Shown: piece by piece, positions 1-5,536 of the stretch | Layout of the letters: every line of letters starts with the position of its first letter | Numbering within the stretch: the first letter of the stretch is position 1 | Source: Gammaproteobacteria bacterium | GTDB taxonomy: Bacteria > Pseudomonadota > Gammaproteobacteria > Steroidobacterales > SZUA-146 | Assembly (NCBI GenBank): GCA_013002925.1 | Contig: JABDLQ010000238.1 | Location: 1-9,800 of the forward strand | Length of the DNA: 9,800 bases | Direction of reading: 5' to 3' | Made by a program: the position numbers and the translations under genes | Notes under the pieces: model-generated | The model's input: the letters and a program-made list of their open reading frames with translations, nothing else | Told to the model about the DNA's origin: nothing | Databases searched by the model: none

Positions 1-231
1 CTCAAAACGCTCCAGCACTTGTGGCTCACCAATCACATAGTCTGTCGCGAGTTTCTCCCGGATATGTGTGGCGATATCGGTCATGGCTCGTACATCGTTA
101 CTGCCACGCGCATGCAACCACTTCAAAACCTGTTTTGCATGAAACGGCTTGCCCCCAAGCCCGACCAACAGGTCTGTCAGTCCGGCGCGATCAAAACCGA
201 GCAATGCAGGTTTGGCAGCAATCTTTGACAT
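1..231 (-). CDS. rlmN: RlmN, 23S rRNA/tRNA adenine-C2 methyltransferase (N-terminal part)
   Basis: Only the first 77 codons are in the window; the gene runs off the left edge. RlmN is a radical-SAM enzyme that methylates C2 of A2503 in 23S rRNA and of A37 in some tRNAs. The visible part is the N-terminal accessory domain. It shows the family pattern GxKPFHAKQVLKWLH (residues 26-40) followed by MTDIATHIREKL (50-61), which aligns well with the E. coli protein. The CxxxCxxC cluster motif lies outside the window and cannot be checked. The chosen ATG (229-231) has no clear ribosome binding site. The upstream codons GTG (247-249) and TTG (244-246) are in frame and start directly after the ndk stop, so a start 5-6 codons earlier is possible. 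The gene lies 18 bases after ndk and is probably co-transcribed with it. The identification is firm; the exact start is not. Confidence 0.9.
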   Translation of the reverse strand, partial: MSKIAAKPALLGFDRAGLTDLLVGLGGKPFHAKQVLKWLHARGSNDVRAMTDIATHIREKLATDYVIGEPQVLERFE

Positions 232-249
232 GGCGGGGCGTACCAACAC

Positions 250-678
250 TCAGCGCGTGCGCGGGCACACACCATCAGCAAAAAAATAGTCGATTTCCTG
301 ACGCGCGGTATCTTCACCGTCAGATCCATGTACGATATTTTCGTCAATGCTCGTGGCAAAATCTGCGCGGATCGTGCCGGCGTCAGCTTCTTTCGGGTTG
401 GTTGCACCCATCAACTCACGATTACGCGCGATTGCGTTGTCACCCTCCAGCACTTGCACCATGACTGGCCCTGAGGTCATAAACGCAACCAGATCATTGA
501 AAAACGGTCGTTCCCGGTGCACGGCGTAAAACCCCTCGGCCTGTTCCCGGGACAGGTGCATCATGCGGGCTGCGATTACTCGCAGGCCACCGGTTTCAAA
601 ACGACGATACACCTCGCCAATAATATTTTTGGCCACGCCATCAGGTTTGATGATAGACAGGGTTCTTTCAATGGTCAT
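250..678 (-). CDS. ndk: Nucleoside diphosphate kinase
   Basis: Complete 142-residue protein of normal family length. It transfers the gamma-phosphate of ATP to other nucleoside diphosphates through a phosphohistidine intermediate and so balances the NTP and dNTP pools in the cytoplasm. The active-site motif NIVHGSD spans residues 114-120, with the catalytic histidine at H117. Other nucleotide-site residues are visible: K11 in IIKPDG, T93 in GATNP, R104 in TIRADF, and N114. The ATG at 676-678 has a good ribosome binding site (AAGGA, about 7 bases upstream). It follows iscA after a 165-base gap holding a candidate promoter, and precedes rlmN, as in Pseudomonas. In that genus hscB, hscA, fdx and iscX lie between iscA and ndk; here they are missing. 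Nothing is odd in the protein itself. Confidence 0.97.
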   Translation of the reverse strand: MTIERTLSIIKPDGVAKNIIGEVYRRFETGGLRVIAARMMHLSREQAEGFYAVHRERPFFNDLVAFMTSGPVMVQVLEGDNAIARNRELMGATNPKEADAGTIRADFATSIDENIVHGSDGEDTARQEIDYFFADGVCPRTR

Positions 679-776
679 ACAAGGGTCCTTTTTAAAGATT
701 CACAGACAGCGTCACGCCCGTCCCGGAGATTCAAACATCAACCGTTCCGACAACACGTAACTAATTGAGCCGGCAA

Positions 777-805
777 ATATTACTCTGCGGCTTGGGACAG
801 GGCAA
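777..805 (-). promoter_or_regulatory. Candidate sigma-70 promoter for ndk-rlmN
   Basis: On the minus strand TTGCCC (-35, plus-strand 800-805) is followed after exactly 17 bases by TAATAT (-10, 777-782). Each box matches the consensus at 4 of 6 positions, so this is a moderate match. It would start RNA near position 770 and leave a leader of about 90 bases before ndk. It lies in the only sizeable gap (679-843) of the left-hand minus-strand gene run, which fits ndk having its own promoter. Apart from this and a short CGGGCCCG palindrome at 835-842, I see nothing else in that gap. Confidence 0.3.
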
Positions 806-843
806 ACGCACGGAGAGCGAAATTGCAATGACGACGGGCCCGG

Positions 844-1164
844 TCAGATGGTAAAGCTCTCTCCGCAACCGCATTCGCTGGTCGCATTGGGGTTGATGAA
901 CTTGAAAACCTTGCTGATGCCGCTCGTCACAAAATCTACCCGCGTTCCTTCCAGCAACGGCAGACTCTTGGCGTCGATAATTACTGGTATCCCTTTAGAT
1001 TCAAACACTTGGTCATCTGGATTGATGGATTCCGCATATCCGATGACGTATTCATACCCCGCACAGCCCGTTGGTTTGACGGATAATCGCAGACCTTCCA
1101 CGGCACGCTCGTGCAAATATCGGGTGACCTGCTCTGCCGCAGCGCTTGTCAGTTCAATTCCCAT
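844..1164 (-). CDS. iscA: IscA, A-type Fe-S cluster carrier
   Basis: Complete 106-residue HesB/IscA-family protein that aligns over its whole length with E. coli IscA. A-type carriers bind an Fe-S cluster or iron and pass clusters to target enzymes, especially [4Fe-4S] proteins. All three conserved cysteines are present: C34 in PTGCAGYEY, and C98 and C100 in the C-terminal ECGCGESF motif. It begins 2 bases after the TAG stop of the iscU-like gene, with only a weak AGG as ribosome binding site inside that gene, so translation is probably coupled. It is the last gene of the shortened isc cluster; hscB, hscA and fdx do not follow. The ErpA paralogue is a less likely identity, because the neighbours and the sequence both favour IscA. 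Unlike its IscU-like neighbour it shows no sign of decay. Confidence 0.93.
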   Translation of the reverse strand: MGIELTSAAAEQVTRYLHERAVEGLRLSVKPTGCAGYEYVIGYAESINPDDQVFESKGIPVIIDAKSLPLLEGTRVDFVTSGISKVFKFINPNATSECGCGESFTI

Positions 1165-1166
1165 AG

Positions 1167-1550
1167 CTAAGCCTGTGCGCCTGATAATTTGTCGGCGCAG
1201 TCTCTGAGAGCGTCCTCGGCAATCAGTACGCTGCGCATTTTTTCCGCGGGCAAGCCAAGCACGTCCGCGACCTCCTTTTTATCCAGCACGTGATCCTCAA
1301 GGAGTTGTTCGCCTACTAACCGGTCAGTTAGCCAGGACGCCAGTGCAATCGTGTGGGGACAGCCATAGGCACGAAATCGCGCCTGCTGAATACGCCGTTT
1401 ATCCAGTTTAAGCTGAAATTCCATCCACGCCCCATTGTCGGCACTCCCCCCTTCCCCACAGACGTAGTCCGCACCGGGACCGCCAGCAGCATTACGGGGT
1501 TGGTTGAAATGGTCGACAACGACCTTGTTGTATTCAAGTACGGTGCTCAT
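1167..1550 (-). CDS. IscU-like Fe-S scaffold homologue lacking most cluster ligands
   Basis: A 127-residue protein of the IscU/NifU-N family, clearly related to E. coli IscU: an N-terminal DHFNQPRN block (13-20), ARFRAYGC (57-64) and IAEDAL (110-115). IscU normally builds a [2Fe-2S] cluster on three cysteines with sulfur from IscS. A gap-free alignment by eye at each site gives C37 to N39, D39 to A41, C63 kept as C64, H105 to R106 and C106 to S107. The HscA-binding LPPVK motif reads LPAEK (100-104). The other cysteines are C31, two residues before the position of E. coli M31 and in a CGEGG stretch, and C118 near the C terminus. The reading frame is intact and tightly packed: the start overlaps the iscS stop (ATGA), and iscA follows 2 bases after its TAG stop. 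It is therefore not an obvious pseudogene. Family membership is firm; a conventional scaffold function is doubtful. It may be a sulfur acceptor, an IscS modulator or a scaffold with other ligands. Confidence 0.85.
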   Translation of the reverse strand: MSTVLEYNKVVVDHFNQPRNAAGGPGADYVCGEGGSADNGAWMEFQLKLDKRRIQQARFRAYGCPHTIALASWLTDRLVGEQLLEDHVLDKKEVADVLGLPAEKMRSVLIAEDALRDCADKLSGAQA

Positions 1551-2767
1551 AGTGTTTGCTGGCCCAGGGCTCTTAACCTTGGAACCTCTCGCTTAACCAC
1601 TTGGATTGCATAATCGACGTCAGGTTCCGTAGAAAATCGGCCGAGACTGAAACGAATGGAGCTTTGTGCCAACTGGTCGGGACGACCCAGTGCGCGCAAT
1701 ACATACGAAGCCTCAGCGGATGCCGAGGTACAGGCTGAGCCGCTGGAGACCGCAAGTTCGCGCAGGGCAAACAGCAGGCTCTCACCCTCGACCCCTTCAA
1801 AGCTCACATTCAGTATGCCTGCCACACGGCGCGTCTGGCAGCCATTGCAATGCACACCACCGACTTCACGTAGTCCCGTAAGCAGACGCTCACGCAGCCT
1901 TTCTATGTGGTCATGGTCGGACTGCAGCTGTTGCCTTGCAATGTCAAACGCTTCACCCATGCCGACAATCTGGTGCGTCGCCAGGGTTCCCGATCGCATA
2001 CCTTTTTCATGGCCACCACCATGAATAATCGGTTCAATCAGCGTGCGTGGACTGCTGCACACATACAGGGCACCGATCCCTTTGGGGCCATACACTTTAT
2101 GCGCAGAAAAGGACATCAGACAAACCGACAAGGCCTGCAGGTCGATAGGAAGTTTGCCCGCGCTTTGTGCCGCATCGACATGAAAAGTAATGCCCCGGGA
2201 GCGACAAAACTCACCGATCGCTGCAATGTCCTGCACGACCCCGATTTCGTTGTTTACATGCATAATCGAAACGACCGACGTATCGTCGCGCACCGCCGAC
2301 TGTACCTGTGACAGCGAAATCGCACCACTTTGCCCGGGCACCAGGTACGTGACATCAAAACCCTCCAACTCAAGCTGCTTGCACGTATCAAGCACAGCCT
2401 TGTGTTCGGTCTTGCAGGTCACAATATGACGGCGGTTACGATGCGCACCCAGATGCGCTGCTCCCTTGATCGCAAGATTGTCTGACTCGGTTGCACCTGA
2501 CGTCCAGATGATTTCCGACGGCCGCGCATTGACGAGATTGGCTACCTGCACACGCGCTAACTCCACCAGGCCTTTTGCATCACGCCCCATTTGATGGGAA
2601 GTGGATGCAGGATTGGCGAACACGCCGTGCAACGTCAGGCAATGCATCATCTTTTGCGCAACCCGCTCGTCAACCGGTGTGGTCGCGGCATAGTCCAGGT
2701 ACACAGGCTGGCGGCCCGCCACAGCTGTGCGAAACCGCTCGGGATGATTACTCAGATTTGTTGCCAT
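1547..2767 (-). CDS. iscS: IscS cysteine desulfurase, short C-terminal tail
   Basis: A 406-residue PLP-dependent class V aminotransferase-fold enzyme that removes sulfur from L-cysteine as an enzyme-bound persulfide, for Fe-S clusters and tRNA thiolation. It is very close to E. coli IscS (for example SIMHVNNEIGVVQDIAAIGE at 167-186). The catalytic set is intact: H122 in TEHKAV, D198 in HVDAAQS, PLP lysine K224 in SFSAHKVYG, and persulfide cysteine C346 in SSGSACTSAS. The start chosen is ATG 2765-2767, preceded by GGTGGA at good spacing; it overlaps the end of trmJ by 20 bases and gives about 18 extra N-terminal residues. An in-frame ATG at 2834-2836 would lie deep inside trmJ and is unlikely. 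The C terminus stops after RLRALGQQTL, about 16 residues short of E. coli IscS, whose tail helps bind IscU. The gene overlaps the iscU-like start by 4 bases. No iscR or cysE precedes it. Confidence 0.96.
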   Translation of the reverse strand: MATNLSNHPERFRTAVAGRQPVYLDYAATTPVDERVAQKMMHCLTLHGVFANPASTSHQMGRDAKGLVELARVQVANLVNARPSEIIWTSGATESDNLAIKGAAHLGAHRNRRHIVTCKTEHKAVLDTCKQLELEGFDVTYLVPGQSGAISLSQVQSAVRDDTSVVSIMHVNNEIGVVQDIAAIGEFCRSRGITFHVDAAQSAGKLPIDLQALSVCLMSFSAHKVYGPKGIGALYVCSSPRTLIEPIIHGGGHEKGMRSGTLATHQIVGMGEAFDIARQQLQSDHDHIERLRERLLTGLREVGGVHCNGCQTRRVAGILNVSFEGVEGESLLFALRELAVSSGSACTSASAEASYVLRALGRPDQLAQSSIRFSLGRFSTEPDVDYAIQVVKREVPRLRALGQQTL

Positions 2768-3503
2768 GTTTTTCCACCGCTGACAGAATGCCGCGCAAAA
2801 TATTGAGCTCAGTTTGATCGGGCCGGGCCCGCCCAAAAATGCGGCGTATGCGTCGCATCAGATGGCGCGGTGCGTCCGGGTCCAGGAATTCGGTGCTAAT
2901 CATAACCTTTTGCAGGTGCTGATAAAAATAATTCATCTGCTCCGCGTTTGCCGGCGCTTCTGCAGGCTGTGTCATCGTCGTCGCAGCAACGGAATCCCGG
3001 CTTAACATAAGCAACTCATAGCACAGAATTTGCACCGCCATCGCCAGGTTCAGCGAGCTATAATCGGGATTTGCCGGTATATGCACCAAGGCGTGGCACA
3101 GCGCCAGCTCGTCATTAGTAAGACCCGACCGCTCGCGGCCGAAGACCAGCGCGACTGGATGACTTGCCGATTCATTCAGTATTTTGCGCGCAGCTGCACG
3201 CGGTGATTCCAGCGGCCACGGCAAACTGCGCAGTCGCGCACTGGCTCCAAAACACAATGAACAGTCCGCCACCGCGTCTTCCAGGCTGTCACATAATCGC
3301 GCATTCATCAGTACATCATCTGCGCCGGATGCCATTGCCGTGGCGTCGGCGTGCGGAAACTGACGTGGCCGGACCAATACCAGTTGCGACAGACACATGG
3401 TTTTCATAGCCCGGGCAACTGCGCCAACGTTACCCGGATGCGAGGTGCCCACCAGCACGATACGAATGGGTCGTTCAGCAAATTTTGAATTTTCCACAAT
3501 CAT
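2748..3503 (-). CDS. trmJ: TrmJ, tRNA (cytidine/uridine-32-2'-O-)-methyltransferase
   Basis: SPOUT-family (SpoU) methyltransferase that 2'-O-methylates nucleotide 32 in the tRNA anticodon loop using SAM. Numbered from ATG 3503, the 251-residue protein shows the three SpoU motifs: GNVGAVARAMKTM (24-36), ALVFGRERSGLTNDEL (118-133) and PDYSSLNLAMAVQ (146-158). The C-terminal helical extension ends in ARPDQTELNILRGIL, as in E. coli TrmJ (246 residues). The frame stays open up to an ATG at 3540-3542, but that lies upstream of the candidate -10 box and has no ribosome binding site. GTG 3495-3497 has GGGGA six bases upstream and may be the true start, two codons inside the one given. It diverges from suhB and overlaps iscS by 20 bases, so it probably leads the isc transcript. 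In Pseudomonas, cysE and iscR lie between trmJ and iscS; here they are absent. Confidence 0.95.
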   Translation of the reverse strand: MIVENSKFAERPIRIVLVGTSHPGNVGAVARAMKTMCLSQLVLVRPRQFPHADATAMASGADDVLMNARLCDSLEDAVADCSLCFGASARLRSLPWPLESPRAAARKILNESASHPVALVFGRERSGLTNDELALCHALVHIPANPDYSSLNLAMAVQILCYELLMLSRDSVAATTMTQPAEAPANAEQMNYFYQHLQKVMISTEFLDPDAPRHLMRRIRRIFGRARPDQTELNILRGILSAVEKHGNKSE

Positions 3504-3528
3504 TCCCCACGGCGCCGGGTTCTTTGCT

Positions 3529-3534
3529 ATTCTA
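3529..3534 (-). promoter_or_regulatory. Candidate -10 box for the trmJ-iscSUA transcript
   Basis: TAGAAT on the minus strand matches the sigma-70 -10 consensus at 5 of 6 positions. It would start RNA near 3522, giving a leader of about 20-25 bases before the ATG (3503) or GTG (3497) start of trmJ. The expected -35 position reads AGCGTC, a poor match, so this is either a weak or activator-dependent promoter or a chance match. It lies in the divergent gap between trmJ and suhB. I saw no convincing IscR-type operator there. Confidence 0.3.
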
Positions 3535-3605
3535 ACCGCCATTTTGACATCGACGCTATGCTTGCCACGACGCGTACGACACTACGATACCCGGAAAACC
3601 ACACC

Positions 3606-4406
3606 ATGATCCCGTTGGAAAACATTGCAGTTCAGGCCGCACACGCAGGCGGGGATGTGATTATTCGCAGCCTTAATCGCGTGCATATGCTCAAGGTAAA
3701 GAGCAAGGGCCGCAATGATTACGTCACCGACGTGGATCGTTTTGCCGAAGAGAAAATAATCAGTGTGATTCGCAAGGCCTATCCAGGGCATCGTTTTATC
3801 GGCGAGGAGTCAGGCCAAAGCGGTGGCTCGGATGACGAAGTGGAATGGATCATAGACCCCATTGATGGCACTACCAATTTTATCCACGGCTTTCCAATGA
3901 TCAGTGTTTCGATTGCCGCGCGCCTCAGGGGCCGGCTGGAGGTCGGTGTCATTTACGACCCATTGCGCCAGGAACTGTTTACTGCAAGCCGCGGCAATGG
4001 CGCGATGCTGGACAACCGTAAGATTCGGGTTACCTCTCCATCCAGCCTGGAGGGTTGTCTTGTCGGCACGGGGTTTCCATACCGCGAAAACGTTGCTCAT
4101 CTCGATGCGTATCTTGGCATGCTCCGGTCGATCAGTCTCAAGGCGGCGGGTATCCGGCGCGGGGGCTCGGCGGCGCTGGATCTTGCCTACGTCGCTGCAG
4201 GTCGGCTCGATGGTTTTTGGGAGCTGGGTCTGAAGTTATGGGATATTGCAGCTGGTGAAATCATTATTCGCGAAGCAGGCGGCCTGATCAGCGATATCGA
4301 TGGCAACGAGACTCACCGGGAAACCGGCAACGTCGTCGCCGGTTCGCCGAAAGTCTTTCGCGAAATACTGCGTAGTGTAGCGCCGTTTGCTAACGAACTG
4401 GCCTGA
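3606..4406 (+). CDS. suhB: SuhB, inositol-1-monophosphatase family protein
   Basis: The only plus-strand gene: 266 residues, against 267 for E. coli SuhB. The family consists of Mg-dependent sugar and inositol monophosphatases. In E. coli, SuhB also joins the NusA-containing antitermination complex on rRNA operons. The metal-site residues are all present: E67 in GEESG, D84 and D87 in DPIDGTTNF, and D213 in LWDIAAGE. KGRNDYVTDVD (34-44) and GGSAALDLAYVAAGRLDG (186-203) are also typical. The start chosen (ATG 3606) gives the family's normal N terminus (MIPLENIAVQAA). An in-frame ATG at 3558 would add 16 residues with no counterpart in E. coli. The ribosome binding site is weak (GGA about 10 bases upstream). 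It diverges from trmJ and converges on secF. I found no well-spaced promoter for it; see the rejected TTGACA. Confidence 0.95.
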   Translation: MIPLENIAVQAAHAGGDVIIRSLNRVHMLKVKSKGRNDYVTDVDRFAEEKIISVIRKAYPGHRFIGEESGQSGGSDDEVEWIIDPIDGTTNFIHGFPMISVSIAARLRGRLEVGVIYDPLRQELFTASRGNGAMLDNRKIRVTSPSSLEGCLVGTGFPYRENVAHLDAYLGMLRSISLKAAGIRRGGSAALDLAYVAAGRLDGFWELGLKLWDIAAGEIIIREAGGLISDIDGNETHRETGNVVAGSPKVFREILRSVAPFANELA

Positions 4407-4408
4407 AC

Positions 4409-4423
4409 GCCGGTCCAACCGGC
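4409..4423 (+). other. Short hairpin just after the suhB stop
   Basis: GCCGGT and ACCGGC form a perfect 6-bp GC-rich stem around a 3-base loop, starting 3 bases after the suhB stop codon. No T-run follows, so it is not a standard intrinsic terminator; it could be an RNA 3'-end stabiliser or chance. The remainder of the convergent gap (to 4559) holds no gene, and I see no clear terminator for secF on the other strand. Confidence 0.3.
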
Positions 4424-4559
4424 TGCATTCGCACCATCACGGTGTCTGCGACTGGCTACCTTGTCGCTGCCGCATCGTTCCCAGCCTGAACAGCCCTTAA
4501 ACGACAGCTTTTACGGACGCAGCGCTCTGATTAATTTTGCGTGGCTCAAAACGACCCGT

Positions 4560-5522
4560 CTAAGGCAGTGCGTCTACTTCTTCGTCTATTTTCGGTGGCA
4601 ACAGGTCCTCGACATTGACGTTTAATGCCAACGCCACCGAACTTGCCACATAAATGGATGAGTAAGTACCCACGATGATACCGATGATGAGCGCCAGCGA
4701 AAACGGTTGCAGCGCCTCTCCGCCCAAGAAATACAGCGCTGCCAACACGAGCAGCGTGGTCACCCCGGTTACGATCGTGCGCGCCAGCATCTGGTTTATC
4801 GACGTATTGACAATATCCTCCGGGTCGGCGTTGCGAATATCCAGAAAATTTTCCCGAATGCGATCGAACACCACGATCGTATCGTTCAGCGAGTAGCCAA
4901 TCACCGCAAGCACTGCCGCGAGCACCGACAAATCAAAATCCAGGTGGAACAACGAAAAGAATCCAATCACCACTACGACGTCGTGGATAAGCGCAGCCAC
5001 CGCCCCCGCGCCGAACTTCCATACGAAGCGCAACGCCACGTAGATAAAAATCAGCATCAGTGCAATGACCAGCGCCAGCGCCCCGTTTTCACTGAGTTCC
5101 TTACCCACCTGCGCACCGACCACCTCGACTTTGCCCCTCACCACCGAGCTGTCAGCAGCCTCAAGCACGTCAAAAACCTTTTCGCCCATCGTAACTTTAT
5201 CGCCCTGCTGGACATCCGCACTGTCTGGGACGGTATCGGCACTGACCGGCAAACGAATCAGTACATCCCGCGGTGAGCCGAACAATTGCACACTGGCGTC
5301 TTCAATCCCCGCCTGTGCAAGAGAGTCACGAATGGCCGGAAGATCGGCGCCCTCCGGATATTGCACCTGCATCAGGACCCCGCCGGTAAAATCCACGCCG
5401 AGATTGAGCTTGCGTGTGGCCAGCGACACGATAGAGGCGGCAATCAGTATCACCGACAGAATAACTGCGATGCGCCGGCTGCCAACAAAATTTATATGGG
5501 TTTCTTTACTGAGAATTTCCAT
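4560..5522 (-). CDS. secF: SecF, protein-export membrane protein
   Basis: Complete 320-residue inner-membrane protein (E. coli SecF 323). With SecD it uses the proton-motive force to help pull proteins out of the SecYEG channel on the periplasmic side. Visible: a first membrane segment at about 17-35, the family motif LGVDFTGG (41-48), a periplasmic domain to about 145, and five further membrane segments between about 146 and 300. The conserved GYSLNDTIVVFDRIREN motif (209-225) carries D214, equivalent to the Asp implicated in proton coupling. The start ATG has TAAGG seven bases upstream and lies 14 bases after the secD stop, so it is translated from the same mRNA. It is the last gene of the queA-tgt-yajC-secD-secF run and converges on suhB. 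Confidence 0.97.
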   Translation of the reverse strand: MEILSKETHINFVGSRRIAVILSVILIAASIVSLATRKLNLGVDFTGGVLMQVQYPEGADLPAIRDSLAQAGIEDASVQLFGSPRDVLIRLPVSADTVPDSADVQQGDKVTMGEKVFDVLEAADSSVVRGKVEVVGAQVGKELSENGALALVIALMLIFIYVALRFVWKFGAGAVAALIHDVVVVIGFFSLFHLDFDLSVLAAVLAVIGYSLNDTIVVFDRIRENFLDIRNADPEDIVNTSINQMLARTIVTGVTTLLVLAALYFLGGEALQPFSLALIIGIIVGTYSSIYVASSVALALNVNVEDLLPPKIDEEVDALP

Positions 5523-5536
5523 TAGTTTGCCTTACT

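Noticed and set aside
835..842. CGGGCCCG palindrome just after iscA
   Set aside because: Only 8 bases, no loop and no T-run on either strand, so it does not support a terminator call.
1167..1550. Interpretation of the iscU-like gene as a pseudogene
   Set aside because: The frame has no stop or frameshift, length is normal, fold-signature blocks are kept and both junctions are tightly coupled. Decay would be expected to break at least one of these.
2768..2836. N-terminal extension of IscS to the upstream in-frame ATG
   Set aside because: It lies wholly inside trmJ coding sequence, has no resemblance to IscS N termini, and the downstream ATG (2767) has a plausible ribosome binding site.
3544..3549. 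Perfect TTGACA -35 box on the plus strand upstream of suhB
   Set aside because: No acceptable -10 box lies 16-19 bases downstream (that stretch is GC-rich, around acgacgcg). The alternative TTGCCA (3562) with TACGAT (3583) has a 15-base spacer, so neither is reported as a promoter.
4432..4444. CACC/GGTG mini-hairpin in the suhB-secF gap
   Set aside because: A 4-bp stem with a 5-base loop and no T-run is expected by chance.
4707..5276. Plus-strand open frame of 189 codons
   Set aside because: It is fully antisense to secF, is rich in His, Gln and Arg as expected for a reverse-complement shadow, and has no ribosome binding site or domain.
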